Below, piece by piece: positions 8,158 through 15,697 of a stretch of DNA of 50,699 nucleotides. Numbering within the stretch: the stretch's first letter is position 1; each line of letters opens with the position of its first letter. Location: contig WQSG01000016.1 of NCBI GenBank assembly GCA_009788055.1, positions 1-50,699 of the forward strand, given 5' to 3'. A program made the translations under genes and the position numbers. This stretch comes from Defluviitaleaceae bacterium. Its GTDB lineage: Bacteria > Bacillota > Clostridia > Lachnospirales > WQUN01. The notes under the pieces were generated by a model, which did no database searches, was not told where the DNA came from, and worked only from the letters and a program-made list of their open reading frames with translations.

Positions 8158-8346
8158 ATGCCTTTGGGTAATTTCAAAATGGCACTGTATCAAGAGTTGG
8201 AAGAATTATTCGCAACTGCCGCCGTGGACGAACTTACAGGCGACATGGATATGTACAGGGCAAAGCTGGATACGCTTGCACAAGTTGCAGAATTGCTGGG
8301 CATGGAAACGGAAATAACTACAGTAACACTATCCCTTAGGAGTTAA
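8158..8346 (+). CDS. Small hypothetical protein
   Basis: A 62-residue acidic, probably helical protein (MPLGNFKMALYQELEELF...). I do not recognise it. ATG 8158 sits seven bases after AAGGAG; an ATG six bases earlier is too close to that site. The 258 bases upstream, back to the tRNA terminator, contain no gene. They do hold a GTAGCC...GGCTAC inverted repeat (about 8049-8076) and a pyrimidine-rich leader, so expression from a structured leader is possible. It lies between the tRNA genes and the antiparallel prophage remnant and may be an element-borne gene. Confidence 0.55.
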   Translation: MPLGNFKMALYQELEELFATAAVDELTGDMDMYRAKLDTLAQVAELLGMETEITTVTLSLRS

Positions 8347-8365
8347 GATGATGCCCGTTGGGCAA

Positions 8366-8409
8366 ATAAAAAAAGCCCTCTCGCCGGAAAAATTCCAACG
8401 AGAGGGCTT
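8366..8409 (-). terminator. Intrinsic terminator after the prophage amidase
   Basis: On the minus strand an 11-base stem (8399-8409 with 8373-8383, CGAGAGGGCTT paired to AAGCCCTCTCG) is followed by a T-rich run (8366-8374 complement). It lies six bases after the amidase stop codon. Confidence 0.85.
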
Positions 8410-8414
8410 CGCTG

Positions 8415-9206
8415 TTACTGCGGGGCGGGCATACTTGCCGCGATTGCGGGAAGCAACCCTGCGCGGTCGAACATCCGATGTACGACCATGAGAATGCGCA
8501 TCATGTTTTCGTCTACGTCTAGGTTATCGGGGGTGCGACCGGATAGGACGCGCATATCTACGAGATTTTGCATTCCGGCTTGCGCCCATTCGGGCATTTC
8601 TTGAATTGTTCGGTAAACCATTTCAATTACCTCCTTCGCTTTTTGCGGCTGAATGCCAAAGAATTTGAATACCCCGCTTGCCAATGCTTCTGCCATAAGT
8701 GGGCGTCTGTCGCGCAGTACGGTGATATCAAGTAGGTTTGGGTTTGCGGTGATGAATGCCAATTCTACAAGCACGGCGGGCATTGCGGAACGCCGTAAAA
8801 CAGACAGCCCGCCGCTGTGTTGAGATTGCCCGTCAAGCTTAACGCCTCGGTCGCGCAAACCCGTTGCCGCGATAAACGCCGAATGTACGCATTCCGCAAA
8901 CTTCCTGTCTTGGGGTTTGGTTGCCGCGAAGAAAGTTTCGTACCCGTTGGCGGTGTCCAGCGAAAAGCCGTTGCAGTGAACACTTACATACAAATCCGCG
9001 CCCCATGTATTTGCGGCTTGCCATCGTTGCGCGGGGCTGATATCTTCGATGCGGCTGTACATTACTTCAATCCCTGCGCAAACTAGGATTATGCCAAAAC
9101 GCTTCGATACTTCCAGAACAACGTCCGACTCGCGCATTCCGTTCCCCACCGCGCCGGGGTCGCGCCCGCCGTGTCCGGGGTCGATGAAAACTCTAAATGC
9201 TTTCAT
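8415..9206 (-). CDS. Prophage N-acetylmuramoyl-L-alanine amidase (endolysin)
   Basis: A 263-residue Amidase_3 enzyme that cuts the bond between muramic acid and the stem peptide for host lysis. Zinc ligands and the catalytic glutamate are visible: DPGHGG near residue 10, E in GMRESD, SVHCN around 76, and VELAFI around 148. A C-terminal module of about 70 residues (EMPEWAQAGMQNLVD, then LSGRTPDNLDVDENMMRIL) is the wall-associated tail seen on many Clostridia phage lysins. There is no signal peptide, so export would need a holin, and the adjacent holin gene is truncated. It is the last gene of the minus-strand prophage remnant and appears intact. Confidence 0.9.
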   Translation of the reverse strand: MKAFRVFIDPGHGGRDPGAVGNGMRESDVVLEVSKRFGIILVCAGIEVMYSRIEDISPAQRWQAANTWGADLYVSVHCNGFSLDTANGYETFFAATKPQDRKFAECVHSAFIAATGLRDRGVKLDGQSQHSGGLSVLRRSAMPAVLVELAFITANPNLLDITVLRDRRPLMAEALASGVFKFFGIQPQKAKEVIEMVYRTIQEMPEWAQAGMQNLVDMRVLSGRTPDNLDVDENMMRILMVVHRMFDRAGLLPAIAASMPAPQ

Positions 9207-9208
9207 GG

Positions 9209-9406
9209 TTACGAATCCCCTTTCATTTTTAGAATGTCAATTGCTTTTTCCAGCACGGGCGGAATTGGCACACCCATAAGCCCCGCATTTTCGATTATGC
9301 TTACTGTTTCATTTGCTATGGCCGAAAAAATTACGCCGTAACGCACAATTTCCAGCCCTGCCAAATTGTCAAGCTGGAAGCCAACCGATACCATTAACAA
9401 CATCAT
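9209..9406 (-). pseudogene. Holin (phage_holin_4-type), C-terminal fragment
   Basis: The 65 residues match the C-terminal half of Cph1/TcdE-type holins: GFQLDNLAGLEIVRYGVIF, then ANETVSIIENAGLMGVPIP and LEKAIDILK. Family members usually have about twice this length with further transmembrane helices, so the N-terminal half is missing. The frame begins where the capsid fragment of the neighbouring chimera ends (overlap 9403-9406). This suggests that one deletion joined the capsid gene directly to the middle of the holin gene and removed the entire tail module. Confidence 0.75.
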
Positions 9407-10035
9407 GCATTTCTGGAAAAAGCCTTTTGAACCGCCATATACTGCCCGTTACCAAGCATATCCCACGCAAAAGTGTAACCCGCACTGGGTTCGTCAATGG
9501 CGGGCGCGCTCGTTGTGTAACAAAGAAGAAGCGAGTTGGGGTCGCAGACAAATTCCATTTTATCCTCTGCGCCAATTTTTCCGCGATTTACAACCGCTTC
9601 CGCAACCACAAATTCATCCACTTTGAAAAGTTGCGCAAGCACATTCGCAGTAACATCCGCAGGGTTTGCTTCGCTGCCTTGGTATTTTATACGCTCCAAA
9701 ATAGATGGGTTTGTTTGCAAAGCCGCATAAACATTCATTGCCGCCGCCTTTTCCTTCGTAAACACAACGGACTCCACCAAACGCCCAACGCCACCGCGTT
9801 CGTGCATTTCACCCGCCGTGCCAAAGTGAAGAACATACTCGTATGCGGCTTTTTCCAAAACTTCAATTTCTATTATATCGTCTTGGAAATCTTCGATAAC
9901 CTCTCCCGTAACCCGCGTTGCAACATTCGCCCACCCGAACACCAATCGTTTATCATCGTTGGATTTTACAATGGCAAAACACTTCGCGGCTGTCTCGGCT
10001 TTCCGTATTTGCTCAAATGTTTTTGCTTCGCCCAT
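9403..10035 (-). pseudogene. Chimera of prohead protease (XkdF-like) and major capsid protein
   Basis: The 210-residue frame joins two different phage proteins. Residues 1 to about 85 (KSNDDKRLVFGWANVAT, DDIIEIEVLEKAAYEY, GEMHERGG, LVESVVFTKEKAA) are the N-terminal part of an XkdF-type capsid maturation protease. From about residue 90 onward the sequence (NPSILERIKYQG, VLAQLFKVDEFVVAEAVVN, SAGYTFAWDML) is the middle to C-terminal part of a major capsid protein. These are normally separate genes in the same order, so an in-frame deletion fused them. ATG 10035 has AAGGAG eight bases upstream. The capsid part is itself cut short at the holin junction. No functional head could be made from it. 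Confidence 0.75.
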
Positions 10036-10083
10036 AGGCAACGCTCCTTTCACAATTAAAAAACCGCCACATAATCGTGACGG

Positions 10084-10518
10084 CTATCCGTGTGCTTTTT
10101 TAAATTCATTTATAACATCATCGCCCAAGGCTAAGATTTCAAACTCCCAATCGTCGATATATCCGTCCATAAAATCGTCTAAGTCCCCGTTTACGGGTAC
10201 AAGGCGGCAAAACGCAACCGGATACTTTTTTTCGTTTTTTAAGTAGAACCCCTCAAACCTAAAGTCTAAACTTTGTCCGACAGATACAGCTTTCAATGCT
10301 TCATTCACAGTTTGCGGATGTCTTCCTGTTAGCCCTCGAAGAATTATTTTAGCATTGTAACTTGACGGAACAGTCCATCTTTGCCCCCGCAACGCCATAT
10401 CTTTTAACTGCTCTGTTAATGCCGCCGTAAACGTATCTGCATAAGCAAGGACAAAACCGTTTACAGTCAAAGACAGCTCTCCGTCTTTGCCCGTCATAGT
10501 GTATTTTAGCTGAGTCAC
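10084..10518 (-). CDS. Phage-associated hypothetical protein
   Basis: A 144-residue protein from GTG 10518, or shorter from ATG 10497. It contains GKDGELSLTVNGFVLAY, a mid-region RGLTGRHPQTVNEAL, and an acidic C-terminus LDDFMDGYIDDWEFEIL. I do not recognise a family; the beta-rich pattern and the WEFEIL ending loosely recall tail-tube-like proteins. It lies 17 bases after another unknown gene and downstream of the minor head-EndoU gene, so immunity or accessory functions are also possible. The longer frame reaching 10611 overlaps the previous gene and lacks a ribosome site. Confidence 0.5.
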   Translation of the reverse strand: MTQLKYTMTGKDGELSLTVNGFVLAYADTFTAALTEQLKDMALRGQRWTVPSSYNAKIILRGLTGRHPQTVNEALKAVSVGQSLDFRFEGFYLKNEKKYPVAFCRLVPVNGDLDDFMDGYIDDWEFEILALGDDVINEFKKAHG

Positions 10519-10535
10519 CCCACCGCCCCCGTTTC

Positions 10536-10934
10536 TTACGTTCCCGTTGGTTGCAGAACTTGGTTGAAGGTTCGCGCCTTTCCAACGGGCGCGGGTTCGG
10601 TTTCGTTCCAAAAGCGGTCAAACAATGCACCAAAACCAGCGCGAGTGGCTTGTAACACATCCGGCGTTCCGCGTTGTTTCGCAAGTTTCATAATTTCACG
10701 ATGAGAGGTGTCTGTTTCAAACTCCTTGCCAATATCTGCAACACTATTTACAAGCACGGCAAACTCTTCATCTGTGCCAACCGTAAATATATCCCACGCT
10801 TCGGCAGGGCTTTGTGCCGCAATCTCTTCCATCGTATCCATTGCCGACCCCAGCCCGCCACCGCCGGGACACGGTCTCTCTTCCATTTCATTATTCCACC
10901 AAACAACTTTTGCTATGGCATCTCTAAGACTCAT
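10536..10934 (-). CDS. Phage-associated hypothetical protein (possible EndoU immunity partner)
   Basis: A 132-residue, mostly acidic soluble protein with no recognised domain (starts MSLRDAIAKVVWWNNEMEE, then AEAWDIFTVGTDEEFAVLV). ATG 10934 has AGGAGGAT just upstream, and the gene starts 12 bases after the stop of the minor head-EndoU gene. Genes placed immediately after an EndoU toxin module often encode the cognate inhibitor, which is the only reason to suggest that role here. A phage head-completion or unknown morphogenesis function is equally possible. Confidence 0.55.
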   Translation of the reverse strand: MSLRDAIAKVVWWNNEMEERPCPGGGGLGSAMDTMEEIAAQSPAEAWDIFTVGTDEEFAVLVNSVADIGKEFETDTSHREIMKLAKQRGTPDVLQATRAGFGALFDRFWNETEPAPVGKARTFNQVLQPTGT

Positions 10935-10946
10935 CGCAGTATCCTC

Positions 10947-12467
10947 CTATGGCTGGTCATAGCTGGGGCTAACTGAACTAATACGTCCATCCGTATAAAG
11001 CACGTGTACATTTACCCCTCTATATACAAATTCTTTAGCTCTATCGCTTACCCATGCACCACGATTACTCGTTGCTATACCGGCCGCCATCATATCATGC
11101 TCCGTCCATCCTTTCGGAAACCACGTTTGACGTCCGCCACTATGCTTAAATTTTTGCTTGTGATTAGGAATATTACCAAACACAACACCATTTGGGGCAG
11201 TTTGCAGTATATTCACTTCGATGCCTCGGCTTCTCAAGCCGACAATAGCATGGTGTCCATGGGCTCCACCGGATAAACGCCCGGTCTTGTTAAACTCTCC
11301 TATCGAAGAATGTATCATAGCCGCCCTGTCGGGTATCTCAATCCCGCTCAAGTCGATATCTTTAAGCGGTTTATGGTAATCCTCCGGCGCAAGAAGCCCT
11401 GCGTCAAATAATGCCGCCTTGGTTTTTCCGCCGAAGTATTTTATTTTTTGCTCTTCGGTCAAACTTTGCAAAAAGTCCGAAGTAGGTTCATTGCGCATAA
11501 TATTTCCCTCGCTTGTGGTAACTATACCATCGGCGATTGACAGTTGCAAGTTCGGTGTGATTTCTTCAAAGGCGACTGCGCAACGGCACTGCGGATGCGC
11601 AGGGGGTAAAAAACTTCCGTTGCGAAACACGGAATTTAAGTTTACAACCGTTTCATCCAACGGGGCGCATATCGGACACACGCGCTCATCGGCGGCGGTC
11701 AGCCACCGCTTTACAACATCACCAAGAAAGCCCTGTTCTTGCGCGGCAATGGTTGCGCCATACGCGCCTTGGTTGTACGCAGTTGCAAGCTCTGTGCGAG
11801 CGATGCTCATTGCGCGGTAGCGGTGTTGCCGTGCTGCATAAGTTGCCGCCAATCTGTCGGCACGGGTTTCTGCCGCACGGGGCGACATCCCCGATTCCAC
11901 CCCCGCAAGCCACATTGTATGCCAATATCTCAAATTTGCTTGCGATTGCCGCGCGGTTAGTCCAATCGTTGGGCGGATAATGCGGGAAAGTCTGTCTGCG
12001 GTCATAGCTTCATAGTTTGCCGCTTGCGCAACCATTGCTTGAATTGCGTCCCGTTGCTCATTTGAAAGCAATGTTATTAATTCCGCGCCGCGCTGTTTGA
12101 TATATTCCTGCGCCGCAATAACACCGGGGTCGTAAAGCAATGCGGGAAACTGCCGCCGCCTTTCCTCTGCGGCGTGAAGCATTAACCGTTCCCACTGCGG
12201 CGCAAAATGGCGGTTCACCAGCGCGGCATATTCATTCTGCCACTGCGAAAACAATTCGTTTGACGGTTGCCACGATGCAATCATGCCGCTTATATCGGCA
12301 TAGCTTATTGCCGCTTGCTGTTCTTCCCAAAATCGCACAAGAAAGTCAACTGCAACAGGTTCTTCCGTGTCCAAAAATGCACGAAGCCGCCGCAGGGTTT
12401 CGTCCTTGGGGTCGCTTGCTTTTTTCATCGGGGTATACCAGCCCTTGGGTTTTGAAATCACAAACAC
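10947..12467 (-). CDS. Phage minor head protein (SPP1 gp7/Mu F-like) fused to an EndoU nuclease domain
   Basis: A 506-residue protein. Residues 1 to about 310 are a phage head-morphogenesis protein: helical N-terminal half, ARTELATAYNQGAYGA, then ADERVCPICAPLDET with PAHPQCRCAV, the zinc-like cysteine motif of the gp7/Mu F family. The C-terminal part, about 400-506, has GGAHGHHAI, a central FPKGWTEHDMM and a final GVNVHVLYTDGRISSVSP, the layout of bacterial EndoU RNases found at the ends of polymorphic toxins. Candidate catalytic residues are the histidines after GGAHG and a later lysine. GTG 12467 sits just after GGGGGAG at the end of the portal gene. It looks intact although its neighbours are broken. 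Confidence 0.8.
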   Translation of the reverse strand: MFVISKPKGWYTPMKKASDPKDETLRRLRAFLDTEEPVAVDFLVRFWEEQQAAISYADISGMIASWQPSNELFSQWQNEYAALVNRHFAPQWERLMLHAAEERRRQFPALLYDPGVIAAQEYIKQRGAELITLLSNEQRDAIQAMVAQAANYEAMTADRLSRIIRPTIGLTARQSQANLRYWHTMWLAGVESGMSPRAAETRADRLAATYAARQHRYRAMSIARTELATAYNQGAYGATIAAQEQGFLGDVVKRWLTAADERVCPICAPLDETVVNLNSVFRNGSFLPPAHPQCRCAVAFEEITPNLQLSIADGIVTTSEGNIMRNEPTSDFLQSLTEEQKIKYFGGKTKAALFDAGLLAPEDYHKPLKDIDLSGIEIPDRAAMIHSSIGEFNKTGRLSGGAHGHHAIVGLRSRGIEVNILQTAPNGVVFGNIPNHKQKFKHSGGRQTWFPKGWTEHDMMAAGIATSNRGAWVSDRAKEFVYRGVNVHVLYTDGRISSVSPSYDQP

Positions 12468-12470
12468 AAA

Positions 12471-13481
12471 TTACTCCCCCTTAGGCGGTTCGCTTTCGAT
12501 TGTCACGGGCGGAGGAACGGTAGCACTTAAACCGCCCGTGCGCGTAAATTCCGCATCCGGGTCGCGGTTTATGTTGCCATAGGATGTGGCAGGGTCGCGC
12601 TCAGGCAGTTCTGCAACCATACGAAGATGGTCTTCCAAGTTTTCATCCGGCGTAATCAATCCGCTAAGAACCGTATGTTTCAAAAATTCGCCAAGTACGC
12701 CAAGGTCTCGCGTTTCAATTTCGCCGTTAATAAGTTCCGGATACGCGGTTATGCCCTTGAATTTGTCACCATTCATCTGTATAAGGCGCGGTATAGCTTG
12801 GCTATTGAAAACCTCGCAGATTATTTTAAGAAACGTCCCCATCGCCACGCCAAAAAGCTGTGTTTTGTCGCTTGAAAGGGCGAAACTTCCCACTTTTTCA
12901 TGCCCCAACAAGATAAAATCCGCCAAGAATGTCATTGCGATATTGCGGTCATACCGCTGAATAACAGCGTTTGTGTCAATTTGCCGCTTTCCGCCGGATG
13001 AAACAAGTTCAAATTTCCATCCGGCAGGTAAAACCAACCCCTCGCTTTCGTCGCGGCGTATTTTTTGCACGACCCTCTCCGCGTAAACAAACTGGTCTGT
13101 AGGGTTGCCGTTCTCGTCAAATAATTCCACATCTTCGGGCGGCTGGATAAACGGATACCCCGCAAGGTCGCGTTCGATACCAATGCCCTCTATTTCACGC
13201 ACACGCCGCTTAAAGTACCAGTCTTGATATGCGTTGCGAAGCAAACTGCGCCCTTCGGGGTTTGCTTTGCGACTACGGGTCTTGAAAAGCAGTGCCTTTT
13301 CAATAGGAATTGTCACCCGCTTAAAAAACGGAGGTGCCATTTGCACCATTCCCTGCAAGGTATCGCCATTGTCATAATCCCATTCCCAAAGTGTGTCTTG
13401 GCTACGGACAGGAAGTTTACGCCAGCCGATAAGCCCGTCATCGTATTTACTGCGCGTTTCCGGTCTGCCTGTTGCACCCAT
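12471..13481 (-). pseudogene. Phage portal protein, N-terminally truncated
   Basis: The 336-residue frame resembles the central and C-terminal parts of a portal protein. It has a basic stretch KALLFKTRSRKANPEGRS, GIGIERDLAGYP, LLGHEKVGSFALSS and the RLIQMNG region, and ends with a proline-rich tail. Portal proteins are usually 430-520 residues, and here an in-frame TAG eight codons before ATG 13481 shuts off any longer reading. The N-terminal wing and clip sequences are lost. No terminase gene is found upstream. It precedes the minor head protein with a three-base gap, the normal portal-head order. Confidence 0.7.
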
Positions 13482-13524
13482 GCGCCGCTTTTTAAGGACA
13501 GGCTAAATCCTGCGTCAAGCACAA

Positions 13525-13680
13525 ACTACGCCTGCATTCACGCCAAAGGCGAGGACGGTGCAGACGGACGGCGCGTATACTCGACAATCGGCATATTGGC
13601 GAGTGATTTCAGCAATGGTAAGGGTGAAAATAATATTAAAACAGAGGCAAACATTTCCCCCGCCGAAGCTCGTTATGAAA
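13525..13680 (+). pseudogene. Coding-like fragment of unknown origin
   Basis: On the plus strand this stretch reads as convincing protein: YACIHAKGEDGADGRR, then VYSTIGILASDFSNGKG and TEANISPAEARYE. It has no start codon context of its own and runs straight into a terminator hairpin at 13678. I do not recognise the family. It is probably the remains of a gene cut by the event that also removed the 5' end of the portal gene. Confidence 0.3.
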
Positions 13681-13714
13681 GGGAGAGCTTTATTTCTCGG
13701 CTCTCCCTTTTTTT
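13678..13714 (+). terminator. Intrinsic terminator
   Basis: AAAGGGAGAGC (13678-13688) pairs with GCTCTCCCTTT (13700-13710), with an 11-base loop, followed by TTTT. It can work in the plus direction, and partly for the minus-strand genes 13737-14013 because of the A-rich 5' side. Confidence 0.75.
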
Positions 13715-13736
13715 ATTTACGCTTACACACTTAATC

Positions 13737-13868
13737 TTACTTATTTTTCGCCTTCCCCTGTATTTCAGGGACGGGCTGAACATCGTTTTTCGGGATTTTA
13801 TTTTTCTTGTTGCCTTCCGTCCCATGCGGTTCAGACGGGCTGGGCCGACGCATTCCTTTTTTAGCCAT
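13737..13868 (-). CDS. Very small basic conserved-looking protein (MAKKGMRRP type)
   Basis: A 43-residue protein starting MAKKGMRRPSPSEPHGTEG and continuing with KNDVQPVPEIQGKAK. It is hydrophilic, rich in Lys, Pro, Asn and Glu, and lacks membrane segments. ATG 13868 follows AAGGAG by seven bases. I have the impression of similar short proteins in other Clostridia but cannot name a function. Its start lies within the last codons of the upstream small gene (eight-base overlap), so the two are translationally coupled. Its composition is that of a disordered, nucleic-acid-binding or spore-type small protein; this is only a guess. Confidence 0.65.
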   Translation of the reverse strand: MAKKGMRRPSPSEPHGTEGNKKNKIPKNDVQPVPEIQGKAKNK

Positions 13869-14013
13869 TTTGTCGCTCCTTAGCGGGCGGGATGCCGTCC
13901 GAGTATTTTTGCTTATCATTTCTGTGCTTGGCTTCGCGTTTCTGCTCTTGCACTTCCGGCGGCTCGCCTTTCGTTTTGTCGTTCCGTCGTTGTTGTTTGA
14001 TGTTGCCTGACAT
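13861..14013 (-). CDS. Very small basic protein, coupled to the preceding entry
   Basis: A 50-residue protein starting MSGNIKQQRRNDKTKGEPPE and continuing EVQEQKREAKHRNDKQKYSDG. It is very hydrophilic and charged (Lys, Arg, Glu, Gln), with no cysteine or membrane segment. ATG 14013 is preceded by GAGGTGA at a five-base distance. Its TAA overlaps the start of the 43-residue gene. The pair lies between the prophage remnant and DUF2935 on the minus strand and looks like a real operon despite its size, because both frames have good ribosome sites and compatible composition. Function unknown. Confidence 0.6.
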   Translation of the reverse strand: MSGNIKQQRRNDKTKGEPPEVQEQKREAKHRNDKQKYSDGIPPAKERQNG

Positions 14014-14072
14014 GGTTATCACCTCAACATTAGTGTAACAATTTCGGCAGGGGCTATGCGTGGAAAATAACG

Positions 14073-14501
14073 CTATTGACTCAACATCAATTGGTCGATG
14101 CCAATAAAATATTGCGATTCCCGAATCATATGATGAAGTAATGCTTGCGCCGATTGGCTGGCTCGGATTACATGACTGTTTTGCAGCATTTCCGTCATAA
14201 ATGCAGAAAAACTCTTGCTTTGTTCAACACACGGATGGATAAAATTTAGCATTTGTGCGTTTAGCCCGTGGCTTGTCATTTCCATTGATCGATTTATGCT
14301 TTGAATATACTTCGCGGCTTCAGCGTTCATTGTGTGCAACTCTATGCCGAATTGCTCCAACCGATGAACATATTGAGGCTCCAGCCCTTGTGCAACAACC
14401 GGAATTAAACCTGCGTGTTCCGCTTCTTGGTGCTTCCAAAATTCGGCTTCATCAAGCGCACGCAATATGTTTTGTACCCCGTAGTAATATTGCATTCTCA
14501 T
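14073..14501 (-). CDS. DUF2935 ferritin-like helical protein
   Basis: A 142-residue, almost entirely helical protein. EAEFWKHQEAEHAGLI near residue 18 and the C-terminal HHMIRESQYFIGIDQL provide the histidine/glutamate pattern typical of DUF2935, a family of four-helix bundle proteins in spore-forming Bacillota. By analogy with ferritin-like folds the His and Glu residues may bind iron or another metal, but no enzymatic activity is known to me. It is a single gene on the minus strand, divergent from the DUF218 gene. Confidence 0.75.
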   Translation of the reverse strand: MRMQYYYGVQNILRALDEAEFWKHQEAEHAGLIPVVAQGLEPQYVHRLEQFGIELHTMNAEAAKYIQSINRSMEMTSHGLNAQMLNFIHPCVEQSKSFSAFMTEMLQNSHVIRASQSAQALLHHMIRESQYFIGIDQLMLSQ

Positions 14502-14614
14502 ACCCCCTAATCATATGAGCAGTGTATGAAAATAAAATAAATCCTGTGCTTGTCTTGATTTTGCGTTCTTCACCCGCCACAAAACATTTCCTATACATAG
14601 TGATACGCGCTAAT

Positions 14615-14643
14615 TTGTCATATTTCGGGCATTTTGATAAAAT
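14615..14643 (+). promoter_or_regulatory. Promoter for the DUF218 gene
   Basis: TTGTCA (14615-14620), 17 bases, TAAAAT (14638-14643), located 28 bases upstream of ATG 14672. A GGAGG-type ribosome site follows. Confidence 0.6.
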
Positions 14644-14671
14644 GTTATCATAATTTAGACGGAGGCGAGCC

Positions 14672-15394
14672 ATGAAAGCATTGAGAATACTATTTATCGT
14701 TGCAGGAATACTTGCCTTTCTCGAATTTTTGTTTATCCTACTTACGAGCAACACACATCATGGGCATTATATGCAGGCTATTCTTTCTGCCGCATTGGTG
14801 CTGTACGGTGTTTTTTGCAACCGAATCCCGAAAAAAATACATATCGCCCTTTGGACTTTATGCCTGTTTCCCGCCGCGTTTTGCCTATTTTTGATGATTT
14901 ACGGAAACCGAAGCCATGTAGACTTTAGCGAAAACGCCATGATTGTTTTGGGAGCGGGGCTACAAGGAGATGAGGTCGGCAGACATCTTGCGTTGCGCCT
15001 TGATACTGCGGTATCGTATTTGAATCAAAATCCGGACGCAATTGTTGTTGTTAGCGGAGGGCTTGGCGTAGGGCGTAATGTTACGGAGGCCGAAGCTATG
15101 TCACGGTATCTTGTGCGACAGGGCATTGCACCCGAACGGATTTTGCAAGAAGGTGCATCAACTTCAACTTACGAAAATCTTACCTTTTCCAATGAAATAT
15201 TGTTAGACCTGTTTCCGGACGGTTATAGTGCTGTTGTTGTGTCAAACGATTTTCACATTTTCCGCGCAACGCGCCAAGCGCGAAGCATAGGAATAGACGC
15301 AACCGCTCTTGGTGCGCCTACTCCGTGGCATACCATTCCTGCGAATTATTTGCGGGAAATGGTTGCTATTATTAACTTTTGGCTGTTTAGCTGA
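14672..15394 (+). CDS. Membrane-anchored DUF218 (YdcF/SanA-type) protein
   Basis: A 240-residue protein with three hydrophobic helices in the first 85 residues and a DUF218 domain behind them. Diagnostic stretches are MIVLGAGLQGDEVGRHLALRLD, IVVVSGGLG, EAEAMSRYLV, GASTSTYENL and VVSNDFHIFRA. Related proteins (SanA, ElyC, YdcF) act in envelope integrity or vancomycin tolerance, and some bind SAM; the reaction is not known. GACGGAGG precedes ATG 14672. It is monocistronic, with its own promoter at 14615-14643. Confidence 0.82.
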   Translation: MKALRILFIVAGILAFLEFLFILLTSNTHHGHYMQAILSAALVLYGVFCNRIPKKIHIALWTLCLFPAAFCLFLMIYGNRSHVDFSENAMIVLGAGLQGDEVGRHLALRLDTAVSYLNQNPDAIVVVSGGLGVGRNVTEAEAMSRYLVRQGIAPERILQEGASTSTYENLTFSNEILLDLFPDGYSAVVVSNDFHIFRATRQARSIGIDATALGAPTPWHTIPANYLREMVAIINFWLFS

Positions 15395-15426
15395 TTATTA
15401 AGACCGAATTTGCCGTTTTTGTTTTC

Positions 15427-15455
15427 TTGACCTCTATGGTATTTTATGGTAAAAT
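15427..15455 (+). promoter_or_regulatory. Strong promoter upstream of the ATPase pseudogene
   Basis: TTGACC (15427-15432), a 17-base spacer and TAAAAT (15450-15455). The transcript would begin near 15462 and run through a leader of about 230 bases before the start codon at 15698. The 15456-15610 stretch contains no gene; its secondary structure cannot be assigned to a known riboswitch class by eye. Confidence 0.65.
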
Positions 15456-15615
15456 GCAAGCATATTTTTTTCAGATTGTAAGTAAGTTATCAGATTGCAC
15501 AGTTGCGAACCATTTGCCTTGTGGCGGAGGTTTTGTGTAGAATTGACGACACGATTTTTTTCGCTGTCAATGTGCCTGTCCGGTAATTTTTTTGTTTTCA
15601 AAACAAACCAACACA

Positions 15616-15667
15616 AACGAGAATGGCACGAAACTCAAATGCGAGTTTCGGCGGTCTCGTTTTTTTG
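15616..15667 (+). terminator. Leader terminator/attenuator before the ATPase pseudogene
   Basis: A two-part stem: outer AACGAGA (15616-15622) with TCTCGTT (15655-15661), inner CGAAACTC (15629-15636) with GAGTTTCG (15643-15650), then a run of T. It stands between a strong promoter and the ribosome site AGAGGAG at 15681-15687, the position of an attenuator. Confidence 0.75.
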
Positions 15668-15697
15668 TTGGAAAAAAATTTTAGAGGAGTGATTTGA

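Noticed and set aside
9313-10059. 248-residue plus-strand frame across the prophage genes
   Set aside because: It is a shadow of the minus-strand phage frames, which show recognisable protease, capsid and holin sequence.
15456-15610. Known metal riboswitch (NiCo or Mn type) in the ATPase leader
   Set aside because: I could not find the conserved core sequences of these classes; only the terminator stem is certain.
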